NCBI GenBank assembly: GCA_035079385.1
Contig: JAVHKY010000037.1
Coordinates: 2,418,001-2,482,000 of the forward strand
DNA from: Aspidiotus rigidus
Taxonomy: Eukaryota; Arthropoda; Insecta; Hemiptera; Diaspididae
Direction of reading: 5' to 3'
Length of the DNA: 64,000 bases
This document shows, in pieces, positions 24,309-34,619 of this stretch. Position numbers and translations under genes: made by a program. Numbering within the stretch: the stretch's first letter is position 1; each line of letters begins with the position of its first letter. The notes under the pieces are model-generated. The model was not told where the DNA came from and made no database searches. It saw only the letters and a list, made by a program, of their open reading frames with translations.

Positions 24309-24327
24309 TACTAGACCATACCCTCAA
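22501..24327 (-). CDS. hAT transposase, ZBED5-like, open but without a start ATG
   Basis: One uninterrupted frame of 608 codons. Residues 22-72 form a BED-type zinc finger region (C49, H66, H71), 185-265 hold the RNase H-like core with catalytic candidates D191 (LQVDETTD) and D258 (FCSDGARAMTG), and 540-608 form the hAT dimerisation domain ending PRISQLVEQKQ. Length matches ZBED5-like proteins. Two oddities stand out. The first zinc ligand is Ser46 (AGC) instead of Cys, a one-base change from TGC. The frame opens with TTG in flanking repeat DNA and has no in-frame ATG before residue 58, so a start codon is missing unless supplied by splicing. It is therefore a recent but disabled transposase, or an exapted gene. 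Confidence 0.8.
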   Translation of the reverse strand: MRVWSSTTGLAPLKPTSISSGRKYDTSYLAFGFTFTLKENEHIPQSVICGKTLTNGSMKPSLLSRHLKSAHPELSNKPEAYFQRKLKNLTAMKTKVTTFLKVNLQALEASYRVSLRIAEGGKPHTDADNIVLPCAKDIVRSMFGEKEASVLDKIPLSNDTVSRRISDMAVDVEEQLIEELQSSQYFALQVDETTDIRNVAQLIAFVRYEIEKSGIKEEYLFCLSLESCTTASEIFEMTDKYMKYHKVDWKKCIGFCSDGARAMTGIHRGVAVRIKAIASNDFKISHCCIHRHALVSKTLPPSFKLVLDQVVKVVNFIVARAKNTRLFKILCDEMGSEHTHLLTYTEVRWLSRGKVLNRILELRREVHLFLLDTSVEFAHYFEDETWLKRMVYLAAIFSLLNKTNLELQGQHVNPFLLKAKIEAFKKKMSYLLSDLQKNEFNYLPELRDFIEDQELTVPESLIAEIKSHCEELVIKCTEYFAEDHSNDEWIASPFSDNLSTSNLIFEERDELINLSCDSTLQSFFKTTTLESFWCAQKSEYPKLSVLAVKFLLPLTSTYNCKAGFSAMIFLKNKYRNFLDFKPDLRLRLTKFVPRISQLVEQKQAHPSH

Positions 24328-24810
24328 AAAGCTATTACCTTGAAATATTCTAAGCTAAGCTTATACTAGATCAAGGAGGTGGGGTGGACTGGCGAACAAG
24401 CGGAGCGAGTGAGCTACCCAAAAGCTATTAGCTTGAAATATTCTAAAGTAGACTTTTACTAGACCATCCCCGAAAAGCCAGTAGCTTGAAATATTCTGAA
24501 GTAGAATCATACCAAACCCAGAAGGGGGGAACGAGCGGAGCGAATGAGCCTCCCAAAACCCATTAGCTTAAAATATTCTAAAGTAGAATCATACTAAACC
24601 CAGGAGTGAGCTCCCAAAAGCTATCACCTTGAAATATTCTAAAGTAGACTTGAACTAGTCCAAGAAGGGGCCTCATTTGAAGAACAAGAAGGTGGTACTC
24701 CTAGATGAAGCAAAGCAAGCATGACTAAAGACCAACTAGTGTGCTACCGTACCTTATAAAAGATATGTAACATGATCTGCATTTATTTGGCTACGCCAGA
24801 ACATTTTTTT

Positions 24811-25207
24811 CCAACACTAGTAACTTTAAATTGGTTCAAATACTTTTGAGGAATGTGCTCAAGTTCAGAATAAACTGATACAAATGTCAAAAGTTAAATA
24901 TAAAGAAGATTTGGTGGAGAGAGTAGCTAAGGCTTGCCTGAGAAGAAGATGTTGTTTAAACTTATAGAATATAATATAATGAAATAAACACCTCAATTTC
25001 AACCACTACCGTCGGTTGTTTCTTCTGTGTGAACCATTTTTTCAATGACGATTGCTGGGTCAGTTGATTTATCATAGCACGGACATTGGTCGAGCTCTAC
25101 TTTAATATCATTCAAAAACCCATGATTCTGAAACAAGTTGTGTGATATTACTCTTGAGGGTGCATTTAAGAAAAAAGAAAAAAAGGACATCGTTAATTTG
25201 TGTTCTA
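24811..25207. other. No recognisable gene
   Basis: AT-rich spacer between the family R copy and the Helitron. A minus-strand frame of 63 codons at 24999-25190 shows no domain. Confidence 0.45.
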
Positions 25208-26151
25208 TCTAATATATAAAGTAGAATGTTTGTCTGTCTGTATATCTGTATATCTGTATGTTCGTCCATAACTTTCGAACGCCTTCACCTATCGACCTGG
25301 ATTTTTTTTTGAAAAATTTCGTTTTTTCTTGGTCAGGTTCTTAAATACATTTCGATGTTTTGACTCCCTGAAGGTGGAGTAGGGGGCGACAAAATAAGGA
25401 AAAACGGGCATTATCGAGTACTGAAACTGCTTTGCGCTGTACGTTAGACCTACGCGCGTTGAGTGGCGCAGTTTCAAAAATTGAATTATTGTGATAACTC
25501 GAGTATAACTCATTTTTATGAAAAATTGAAGGGAACAAAAATTGTAGCCCCTGTAATTTCCTTTCGAATGAGCCCGGTTCCAGATTTTTAGGAAGAAATT
25601 TTGTGACTACAGTATTCGCTGTACTTCCATACTAAGTAATTCACAGTTTTAAAAACACCTACATAAAGGATTTTACATCCGGTATCTCATACAAGAACCA
25701 ATGTCTAGACACGGTGCGCACTGCGTATGGGCTAGCGGAAATGACCCTTTTTTTTACCTGTTGTCCGTGTGTTTTCTTAGGGACTGGCAAAATGTCAATG
25801 GATTTGTCTGTATTCTGCTGCGATGAATACAGGCTTCACGCGTTAAGTCAGCTCTCAAGTGAATTAGTGTGTAAAAAATTTAATTTGGTGATTTTATTTT
25901 TGTGCGACTCGGAACTTTGATATTTTATAAGTACAGTCGCAGTTTTTGGTGTCTATTTTCTTATTTTTGAACTGAATAGTTGTGAATTTTGCAATACTCT
26001 TTCCACTGTTTCTTTTTTAAAAATTCATCTGAATTCCAAGATACCTACAAAACACACATACCTACAAGATACAGATACCTATAAAACACAGATATCTACT
26101 CAACACACAGCTAGCGGTCAGGCGCGCCGGAGGCGCGTCGCCAACCGCTAG
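25208..26151 (+). mobile_element. Non-autonomous Helitron
   Basis: The left end is A|TCTAATATATAAAGTAGAATG, followed by repeated GTCTGTCTGTATATCTG, the classic start of animal Helitrons. The right end is CTAG|T at 26148-26152, just after a GC-rich hairpin region (GGCGCGCCGGAGGCGCG, 26121-26137) and an outer inverted pair AGCGGT / ACCGCT. Insertion between A and T without target duplication fits the rolling-circle mode. There is no Rep/helicase frame in its 944 bases, so movement would need a helper. 26038-26110 carries ACAGATACCTA-like near-tandem words. Confidence 0.85.
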
Positions 26152-27186
26152 TATTCTTATAGAGTAGATTCTAAAAAATTTAATGTAGAAATTATTAAAT
26201 ATTATAGGTACTTTTGTTTGAATATGGTTGGTGGCGTCATAGACATCTTGAATTCGAGTATCCGATCCACGGGAATGATTCTACCTTCCACAATTTCCCT
26301 CTTTAGTTCTTCCGACACTGCGGTGTCTGTCGAAATGCACAAAAATTACGATTTTCTTCCTTGATAGTCTGCTCAGGTACACAGAAATGTTGGTGCTTTA
26401 TCTTCTCAGTTTCGAGTTTTCCTTGTTTTACTCGAGGAATGTCAACACGACATCACGAATTTTGAATAGGTACCCTATGTACTGAAATGATTCGTTTTTC
26501 CTAATTTTTTTTTTTTTTTCTTAGTCTTCCTACACTGCAGTACCTGTCAAAATATGGAAATTATGACTTACTTCTCGGTTTCGAGTCTTCCCTTCTCTTC
26601 AACAAGATTCTTGTTCTGGACGTCTTTGGCAGCCACTGCATCTTTCTTCTTTAGGCGAGCTTTACCTACTTTTGGAATTCGTATCAGTTCATTATGAACT
26701 TGAGCGCATTTCTTAAAAGTATTTGAATCAATTTAGAGTTACAGAAATTAGCTTATGACGACAAACAACGCCTCAGTAATCTGCAGTCTACCTGTTACAG
26801 AGAGAAAAGTTTCTCATTGAAATTATTGCTAGTTTTATCTTGATAGCCATCATTCAGAGTAGTCTGATAAAAATTTCTTCATGATTATAATCATCTCAAT
26901 GTCCTGAGCAGCCTTCTATCGAACATGTTGATTGACTACGGTATCTACGTAGCGTGGAATTAATCAATGATGGATTATTAGTGGACATTGTGAAAATTAA
27001 TTTTTTTCCTTTCATCGGTTCGTCAATTTTTATAATTTTCAACAACGGCTACATTTGTAATTCATTCTCAGGGCTCATACATCTATACCCGTTAGTATAA
27101 ATTCAGATTTCTTATAAATTTGTTACAGTTGATTATTATTAATTATTAAAGAAATCGATAGAATGATAGTACAGTATTTGTTTATA
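26152..27186. other. No recognisable gene
   Basis: Two loosely similar segments lie here (CTTCCGACACTGCGGTGTCTGTC at 26304-26326 and CTTCCTACACTGCAGTACCTGTC at 26524-26546, each followed by AAAAT and GAAATTA-like words and later GTTTCGAGT), so 26280-26460 and 26500-26640 may be an old tandem duplication. No coding frame of note. Confidence 0.4.
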
Positions 27187-27360
27187 AAGGTATGCGGTCA
27201 ATGTTCAGAATGTTCAGAAATGAACGTTTTTTGAACGATTGTACGTTCTAAAAAAAAACACTAGTTAGGCAATTATACGTTTTTCATAATAAATGATACT
27301 AATTTCTGGATAAAGAGGGGCTGGTAGGTATATTGGGTCAAATACCCGGTATACCTACAC
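27187..27360 (+). repeat. Dispersed repeat T, short copy
   Basis: Inverted relative to 21443-21893. Both ends match, but the middle of the longer copy is absent. Ends read GGTATGCGGTCAATGTTCAG and AAATACCCGGTATACC. Confidence 0.6.
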
Positions 27361-28080
27361 TCCTAACACATATACACACCTTGTATCTTCTTAGAAACTA
27401 CAGTTCCATTGTCCCGTTATGTTCACAGACTCTAGAGCTGTAACAAACAAAAAAAAATTAGTGGAGGGTCTAAAGTATTGTTCGAAGTGCAGGACAAAAT
27501 CGTCGTTTATTTTACAGGTGCCAATATATTACATTCATGAATGAAAGTAATAGACCTTCAGATTCTGTTGGTGTCCTTATTCCCCTAGGTATATTTGCTA
27601 TATGATTCACTAAAAAGGTTAAGAGGTTCGCTATTCTTTTATGAAGACTTTTATTTCTTGAAACATGATGACATAGGCTGGATGCGGGGGGTATTCTATA
27701 AAAAATATAAAAATATGTAATCCCATCGGAAGTTATCAAGGATGTCCGATTCGACCACCCATCGAAGAACCAGGCATAATGTATTTTTCGTCATTCAACA
27801 TTTTTGTTCGAATTTCATCACATATCAGGTAACGCTCTCTTTTAAAATAGGCCGTTCGAATCTCTGCAAATATATGATGAAGTCCGTTATTTCTTCCCGA
27901 AATTTTTTTATATAAAAAAAAAAAATCTGGATAGTTATTGAAAAAAAAAAAAACTAAAACTCTTCCTGATGACTATCTATTGTCGGACTGACTGAATAGA
28001 AAAATTTTACACAATTTTCACCTTAGTCAAATTAGATTTCTAGCTGGTCACAATTGCAATGGAAGCTTTTTTTCTTGAAT
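27361..28080. other. No recognisable gene
   Basis: AT-rich with A-runs at 27912-27925 and 27940-27954. A minus-strand frame of 75 codons at 27512-27739 has no recognisable domain. Confidence 0.45.
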
Positions 28081-28350
28081 GTTACGGGGCTTGGAAAAAT
28101 GTTGAATATTTTCTGAAGTATATGATAGGAGAAGGGGTCAGAGGGACTTGGAGAATTTCAACTCTCAAGCTATGTATGATAATGTGAGGGGGACTTGAAA
28201 AATTTCAACCTTCGTACTATACACAATGAAAGGATTTATTTAAACGCGAGTCCGTCCGCGTCCGACTTTGGACCAGGTGCACTTTGAGGATGACGTCATC
28301 GACGTGCGACGTTATTGAACTAATTTAGAAGAATTTATCTGGGCTAGATA
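28081..28350. repeat. Dispersed repeat with GACTTGG units and TGACGTCA
   Basis: Three GACTTGGAGAATTTCAACTC-like units, each followed by an AGCTATGTATGATA-like word, then GTCCGCGTCCGACTTTGGAC, a perfect TGACGTCA at 28291-28298, and TTTAGAAGAATTTAT. The order matches 7011-7240 plus 7740-7790 and part of 43500-43560. It is a recurring composite element with no coding frame. Confidence 0.55.
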
Positions 28351-30703
28351 TAATTGAAATTTGACTAGGTTTGACTATAGGAATTTTTTTAGACTAGATC
28401 AAGTTCAGAGAGAAGTTTGAGGAGATATTTTCTGTTACGGATCGCACGACATGCGGTTTTGTACCCCTCAGAAACCTTATATGTCTACTCACTTAAAAAC
28501 GAAGAAAAAAACATACAAGTTGTTTTCCACGGGACCGCGTGGCTAACGGGTTCCCCACTGCTAATGGCCTCTTAAATTTTCTTCGACAATATTCTTATGC
28601 TCAGTATCTCTTATTCATGAATATGAGGTTTGTACGGTTTGTATGCCAAGAAAGTACGAAAATGGAGTTGCGAGTTTTCGTGTTTTTTTTTCTTCTAAAT
28701 CTTTGCCTTGGCCATCGTTCTTTAAAGTTAAGAGGTCGCTACAATCGATATGTCTCTTTTTTTCTCCACTAGGTGATGCTAACATCTCATCTTTGAAAAA
28801 AATTGAAGTTACGGGGTTTGTATCCGGAGGCGACGATATCTACGAGTGTTGATTTTCAGTTCAAATTCATCAATAAGACTTAAACAAAATTCCTCTTCTC
28901 AAGAAATCCGTATTACAAAACATATTATGTATAAAATATTCCTATCAGAGTGCGGTGTTACGGAAGAATGTTCTGAAGAAGCTCTCTTCGGTTACATTCA
29001 TGATCACGCTGTTCGGAAATTCTCACACATCAACGACCTAAACCAGTCTCCAGATTTTCCAAACATACGAGTATACACTACCTATGAAGAACGCATGAAC
29101 TCATCAATGAATAATTACAGTTATCTTTTTTTTCCTCACTTTTTCCTCTCTTTCTTTGTTTGGTCATCTTATTGATGTCCGATTGGTTTATATAAGTGTA
29201 CCGTATTTAAATTTCTAAGAACTGTCGGTTTCCTTAATATCTATCGCATTGGGTCAGAATGACGATTTTCGAACAATGGTATATTTATATTAGTAATCCA
29301 CGAGAAACGATTCTATATGTTGGTCGGGTAACAAAAGCTTAGTATTACTTTTTTTCTCTCTCTCTTTCCCTCTAATTTTCTATCGTTATGATTCGTATTT
29401 CTATCTGTAAATTCCTGAAACAAAATGGTTAATTCTTTTTGTTGTACTCTTTTATACTGAGAACAATAACAAAAATATCTCTTTAGGAACTAGATGACCC
29501 AACGACTCAAAAGTCCCGTTATATTGTTGTGAATGTTTTTATACAAATGACCTTCAAGCCGATATTCAAGGGTAGCTAGCACATATCGAACGGATTCACT
29601 CGCCATCTTACCAATATGTGTACGTCATATACCTACTTTTTTCGTTTTTCTTCGACACAGTACCTATACAAGTCTTCGGTTTGGTATTGGTTTCCTTCTC
29701 TTTTTTTCTCTACTTTTACTGTTTTCGTATACGACGTCTTTATCATAATAGTCACTTTCCCTTTCCCCTCCAGAGAAAGTAAATTCTTACGCTCACTACT
29801 CGTTTTAAAGAATGCTCTATTTTCTTCTTATGTTCTCAGTACGATCTTCCGAGAAAGAAGGAGCGCGAATCTCAAGGTAATTTTTCTATTTTATTAGAGA
29901 TAAAAAAAGACATTTGCGAACGAAATGCTGGTGTTGAGGAAGAATAATGAAATACCTGATCTAACGAGGAAGGAAGAGCGTATTCAAAAAGATGCAGGAA
30001 ATAACTTTTTTCAAAATTTGCAGCTCTCTTGTGGACGCCGTCAACACCTTAGCGTTCGCTCCGTGCGATAAGAATGTCTTGTTCTGTGTTATGTTTCACT
30101 GGCAAGATGAGACTCGGAACAGTGTGAAAAAGAGGATATTGGAACCCCACGGATAACATTTCAAAAGCTTGCTATGACATTTTAAGGGTATGCGGTTTTT
30201 TGTTCAGAATTTTGATATTATTAATGTTATATTACCACCCGGATAGAAAGTTAAGATGGAATGTTCTGCGAAACAAATTCTTAGAAATCAACGCAAAAAA
30301 AAAAAAAAAAGGTCATTTCATCACTATCACACATAACACATAAATGTACAGCTCAGTATGAATGTTGGACCAATATTGCCAGGGACGAGTCAAAACTAAA
30401 ATTAAAGAGGGTAAAATTCTTTAAACCTTCTTTTTCCCCCTTTTTCTACTGAGATTTCGTACTGTGCCAATCGTCAATATTTATTCGGAAGGTATCATTC
30501 TTATATTCAGGTATCATCAGTTTACATACGATCATTTAAAAGTATAAAGGCTCTTTTCTTTTCAGAAAATAAAGGGTACCTAGGAAAACAGAATCATCTC
30601 ACCTTAGAGCATTCATAAGAGATCCTGAAGAAGTAGGAAACAAATAGTACATAGAGAATAATGTAACGAGTTTAGAAAAAGGAGAGCGGAAAACATAAAT
30701 TAC
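28351..30703. other. No supportable gene
   Basis: 28857-29120 on the plus strand is mildly coding-like (after a TTTTCAG acceptor-like word; contains SECGVTEECSEEALFGYIHDH), but I recognise no family and see no clear donor. 29485-29600 is related to 10110-10215. The rest is AT-rich with T-runs (29100-29160, 29640-29720). Confidence 0.4.
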
Positions 30704-30872
30704 CTCTAAACGCCACACGATTTTTTCAATAAGGTGAGTAAGTATAATAGGCGTACACACGTACTTATCTTTCAAATCTCTCGCGAAATTGGCATCAAAT
30801 TTATCTTTCAAATCTCTCGCGAAATTGGCATCAAATTTTTCGTTTATGATTTCGAAAACTTGACGAATTTCT
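30704..30872 (-). CDS. Candidate internal exon, unknown protein
   Basis: The minus strand is open from a stop near 30878 to a good donor-like junction (TTAGAG|GTAATT, exon end 30704). It reads REIRQVFEIINEKFD, a repeated 12-residue block DKFDANFARDLK, then YVCTPIILTHLIEKIVWRLE. The 36-bp duplication inside keeps frame and changes no codon class. Helical, charged composition with balanced codons is protein-like. The acceptor (AAATAG|AG) is weak. I do not recognise the protein. It could be one exon of a host gene extending beyond what I can trace. Confidence 0.25.
30765..30836. repeat. Perfect 36-bp tandem duplication
   Basis: Two identical adjacent 36-base units (30765-30800 and 30801-30836), each containing TCTCGCGAAATTGGCATC. 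The period is a multiple of three and lies inside the coding-like frame on the minus strand. Confidence 0.97.
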
Positions 30873-31513
30873 CTATTTCATAATATTGTTACCTTCACAA
30901 CTGACTATAATAGTAGGTATTATCAAAATAAAAACTTGAGACGAGTTAACCACATCCTGAATTTCTTATGGAAAGAATGCTGTTTTAGAGGAAACTTTTG
31001 TTGGTAAAAAGGTTTTATGAGAGCCAAAAGCTATGCAAATTGTTAGGTCCAGCTCTCCGAGAAGGAGGCTGGTGCTCATACTGCTCTACTCAACTAATGA
31101 AATGGAAAAATGTTTACGTTTTTTTATTCATCTCAATTTGATTAGATACCTAGGTGAAAAGTATTATCACGCGGATTAAAACCACAAGTGGGATCCTCAT
31201 GACTGAAATGTGATATTTGTATACCTTAACTCAACACAATGGCTATACTCTCGAAGATTTATTGATTAGGTACCTAGATGTCAGCGATTTCAGTGTTAGT
31301 AACGACCACGACGGTGATTTTCTTTTAACTGATAATGACTGCGTTTGTGATTTTATTTTTAGTAATAAGGATTGGTGATGACTACTGCTGACGCTAGACG
31401 GGATTTCTTTTTATTTCTTTTTATTTTTTATTCCACTTGACAAGCTACTAGCAGCCTGCTTTCAGAGCTATGAGCTCGGCGAGATTGCGTGATTATATGT
31501 GTGAAAGGCGTTA
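30873..31513. other. No recognisable gene upstream of Copia
   Basis: The left LTR of the Copia element should lie here, but I could not match it to a right LTR. The sequence is AT-rich and shows no frame of note. Confidence 0.4.
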
Positions 31514-31600
31514 TCGGGAGCCACTGACGCTCTCTGTGAACAACTTACGCACTCACCCTATCAAGATATCATCATTCGACAAGCCATAGACTGGAAGCCT

Positions 31601-32473
31601 ATGACTGCCTCTTCCTTTGGGAATGCACGCTCTGATAAATTAGTGGGACAAAAAAATTTTAAAAGGTGGATCAAAATGATCGAATTAGACTTGAGAAGTC
31701 ATGATTTAATCAAACGTATTAGATCAGAAGTTGGTGACGCGGAGTGGAATGATAAGAAGAAAAATCAAATAAAAGCAAGGGCTCAAACTTTGGACCATAT
31801 AGTACATAGACCACTAAGCTTGTCGGAACATAGGAGACTCTGTAAGTCGGTAAGGTCTCACGGCGTTAATGTGAGTTGGCGTGGCATCGCTCACATCCCC
31901 TTATGTCGCATGCACCGAACCATCCATACCAAACCTTTCCGACTTACAGCCAACCTCCTATGTTCCAACAACTGATAAAGTCATTTACATAGGCTATCGG
32001 CGGTCTATGTACTATATATGGTCCAAGGCTCAAATGTAGGTACATAAACAAAATCATCAAATCAGCGGTCTTAAAAAATGTAGTTCAGTGTACAAAGCTC
32101 TGCAGTTAATCAAAAGAGACTACGGTGAAAATGAAACGCAAGATGCGATGGACACCTATAAATTGTTACTTTGTTTGAAATCTTGTCAAGGTTATGATCA
32201 GCAGAGATATGTACATGAATTTGATACCATAATACCATAATAGCTGAGTTTGCGGATCAAGGAATTCCCTTTGATGATGCTCTGAAAAGAATCATCTTCC
32301 TACATAAAATTGAAGGTATAGAAAAAGCTGGAACCCAGACGTCAACATTAATTTATACGCATATGAGTATTCAAGCAACCAAAAATCGTACTATGGCTTT
32401 TGTGCGTCAGCAATTTTTGAATATGTTACCAAAAAGTGATAGAAGTACTCTCTCGCGCTTGAAAGGTAGATAA
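31601..32473 (+). pseudogene. Copia gag, interrupted
   Basis: An ATG at 31601 opens MTASSFGNARSDKLVGQKNF then KRWIKMIELDLRSHDLI, a good match to the N-terminus of insect Copia gag. At codon 62 the frame runs into a 239-bp MITE. If the MITE is passed over, the frame resumes in phase, meets one TAG, and continues with VYKALQLIKRDYGENE to a double stop near 32241. A last gag part (IAEFADQGIPFDDALKRII) follows in another frame to 32473. Gag would form the virus-like particle. Confidence 0.75.
31788..32026. mobile_element. MITE with 8-bp target duplication, inside gag
   Basis: 239 bases that fold back on themselves. The ends are CTTTGGACCATATAG and TATATGGTCCAAG-type inverted repeats, with a second strong inner pair (31820-31855 against 31934-31971). 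Perfect GGCTCAAA copies flank it at 31780-31787 and 32027-32034, an 8-bp target duplication as made by hAT transposases (P elements also make 8 bp). Excision in mind restores the gag reading frame. Confidence 0.85.
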
Positions 32474-32542
32474 AGTGAAAGTCATGAATACAAAGTCAAT
32501 AGAAAATATTGAATGTCAATCAGGAGTATCAGTAACTAGTTT

Positions 32543-32733
32543 TGATATGTTCCATGTCTTTTCTCTCGCCGGACCCCGATTTTGAAACTCGCGAGTACAC
32601 CCCCTCCCCCCCCCCCGTCAAGAGAAATCTCTACCCCGTGGGTGATTCAGAAATTCGCGAGTACACCCCGCGTAATAATAATAAATAATTAAATAATTAA
32701 ATATTTAAATAATTAAATAATTAAATAATTAGA

Positions 32734-32782
<49 letters not shown>

Positions 32783-33116
32783 AAATAGGTAATTAAATAA
32801 TTAAATAAATGAATAATTAATATAATTAATAATTACAAAATTTTCTAAGTCCCTCTTCCTATCATATATGACAGGATAGTCGAAATTTTTCCAAGTCCCC
32901 TAGACTTGATTTGTCTCATACCATTCCAATACAACAGCGAGACAGGGGGCGAACTCGTAATAATTAATAATAAATAGATAAATAAATAAATAAATAAATA
33001 ATATTAAATAATTAAATAATTGAATAATTGAATAATTAAATAAATAAATAATTAAATAGGTAATTAAATAATTGAATAATTAAATAATTAAATAATTAAA
33101 TAATTAAATAATTATA

Positions 33117-33161
<45 letters not shown>

Positions 33162-33215
33162 AAATAATTGAATAATTAAATAATTGAATAATTAAATAAT
33201 TAAATAATTAAATAA

Positions 33216-33257
<42 letters not shown>

Positions 33258-34033
33258 AATATAATTAATAATTAGAAAATTTTCTAAGTCCCTCTTCCTA
33301 TCATACATGGCTGGATAGTCGAAATTTTTCCAAGTCCCCTAGACCTGAATTGTCTCATACCATTCCACCACAACAGCGAGACAGGGGGCGAACGAGCGGA
33401 GCGAGTTCGCGCTACCTCATATTTCTCATAGAAGACTTGAATTTTCTCATACCATTCCAATACAACAGCGAGATCGCTCGTTCGCCCCACAAAAGTTGAT
33501 ACCTCAAAATATAGAACACCCACAATTACCTCAAAATATTTCTCATACAAGACTTATACGACGCCAAGATAGGTAAAGGGGTAAACGAATAATATCTCAC
33601 AAACACTTGACCTAGTAGAAGGATTAATAATAAATAAATAAATGAATAAATAAATGAATAAATAATAATAATAAATAATTAAATAAATAAAATAATTAAA
33701 TAATTAAATAATTAAATAATTAAATAATTAAATAATTAAATAATTAAATAATTAAATAATTAAATAAATAAAGGCTGGATGGTCGAAATTTTTCCAAGCC
33801 CCCTAGACTTGAATTGTCTCATACCATTCCAATACAACAACGAGTTCGCGCTACCTCATATTTCTCATAGAAGACTTATACGACGCCAAGATAGGTAAAG
33901 GGGTAAACGAATAATATCTCACGAACACTTGACCTAGTAGAAGCCTAGACTGCAATATTTCAAGATGACTGATAAAATATAAAAGACATGGAACATGATT
34001 TTCATTTATTTGGCTATGCCAGAAAATTTTTTT
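32543..34033 (+). repeat. Dispersed family R, copy 2, inside Copia
   Basis: Starts TGATATGTTCCATGTCTTTT and CTCTCGCCGGACCCCGATTT, then GAAACTCGCGAGTACACCCCC and TACCCCGTGGGTGATTCAG. The middle is expanded AT-rich microsatellite plus three TCGAAATTTTTCCAAGTCCC blocks (32878, 33318, 33782) with CATACCATTCCAATACAACA. It ends AAAAGACATGGAACATGATT and TCATTTATTTGGCTATGCC. Ends match family R copies elsewhere. It separates gag from the zinc knuckle of Copia. Confidence 0.7.
32668..33772. repeat. (AAATAATT)n / (AAAT)n microsatellite blocks
   Basis: Long runs of AAATAATTAAATAATT and AAATAAATAAAT occupy 32668-32850, 32960-33270 and 33625-33772 within family R copy 2. Similar runs in reverse complement fill 42100-42700 in copy 3, which shows that the expansion is a property of this family branch. 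Confidence 0.9.
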
Positions 34034-34126
34034 AAATTTTTTTTTGAATACCGGTAATTCTAATTTTGTGTGTAATGCAATTACAGTGTTGAACAAATCT
34101 CAAAGTGGTCGAGATTTTTTAACAAT

Positions 34127-34611
34127 TTGATGAATAAATTTGTGAATTTGGGCAAATGTAAGCTCGAAGCGAATAATTATTGTGAATATGGAGTGAAGAA
34201 TATTGTGAATAATCAATATCGAATGATTTGTGGCTATTGTGATGGAAAGAATGATGCAAATAATTATTGTGATTATAACAGTGGAGTCAAACGCTTCAAA
34301 GATAGGCGCTCTGACACCAATTCAGAATCAAAGACGCATTTGTACAAACATCCAACTACAACGTTCCAACATCAAATGCACCGGATGGATGTTATTATTT
34401 AAAAGGGGTTCTAGTGATACCTGGTACAAAACCGGTGTATACCCAAGAACAGATAAACAAACTAAATAAACGGTCCAATGAAGAGAAAAGAAACATCCAA
34501 TGTGAATCATGCGGCCAGTATTTTCATAATTCAGCTTCGTGCAAGGCTCCAAGCCGCCAATGTTATAGATGGTTCAACTATACGGACATATCGGTAAAGT
34601 GTGTCCAATAA
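34127..34611 (+). pseudogene. Copia gag 3' part with CCHC zinc knuckle
   Basis: 34127-34402 is open with Asn- and Tyr-rich low-complexity protein (CGYCDGKNDANNYCDYN). In another frame 34498-34540 gives CESCGQYFHNSASC, a perfect C-x2-C-x4-H-x4-C retroviral-type zinc knuckle. A second knuckle-like unit follows (CYRWFNYTDISVKC) in which the second Cys is Trp. The knuckle binds element RNA during packaging. Frameshifts separate the pieces. Confidence 0.65.
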
Positions 34612-34619
34612 ATACCTAC

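Larger units (their letters stand above)
22182..24810 (+). repeat. Dispersed family R, copy 1 (split by hAT)
   Basis: Family R begins TGACATGTTTCATGTCTTT and continues with a GAAATTTTGCGAATACCGCCCCC word, CTACCCCGTGGGTGAT and a second GCGAGTACCC word. It ends with AAAGATATGTAACATGATCT and GCATTTATTTGGCTACGCC. The two ends contain short inverted matches (GACATGTTYCATGTCTTT against AAAGACATGGAACAT in the better copies). Copies also lie at 32543-34033, 41833-42839 (inverted) and 50344-51018. This copy is interrupted by the hAT element at 22338-24308. 24330-24720 carries several CTTGAAATATTCTAAAGTAG units. Confidence 0.7.

Noticed and set aside
28846..29175. 109-codon frame with cysteines (SECGVTEECSEE)
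   Set aside because: It is mildly protein-like after an acceptor-like TTTTCAG, but opens with GTG, has no clear donor and matches no family I know. The evidence is too thin to call an exon.
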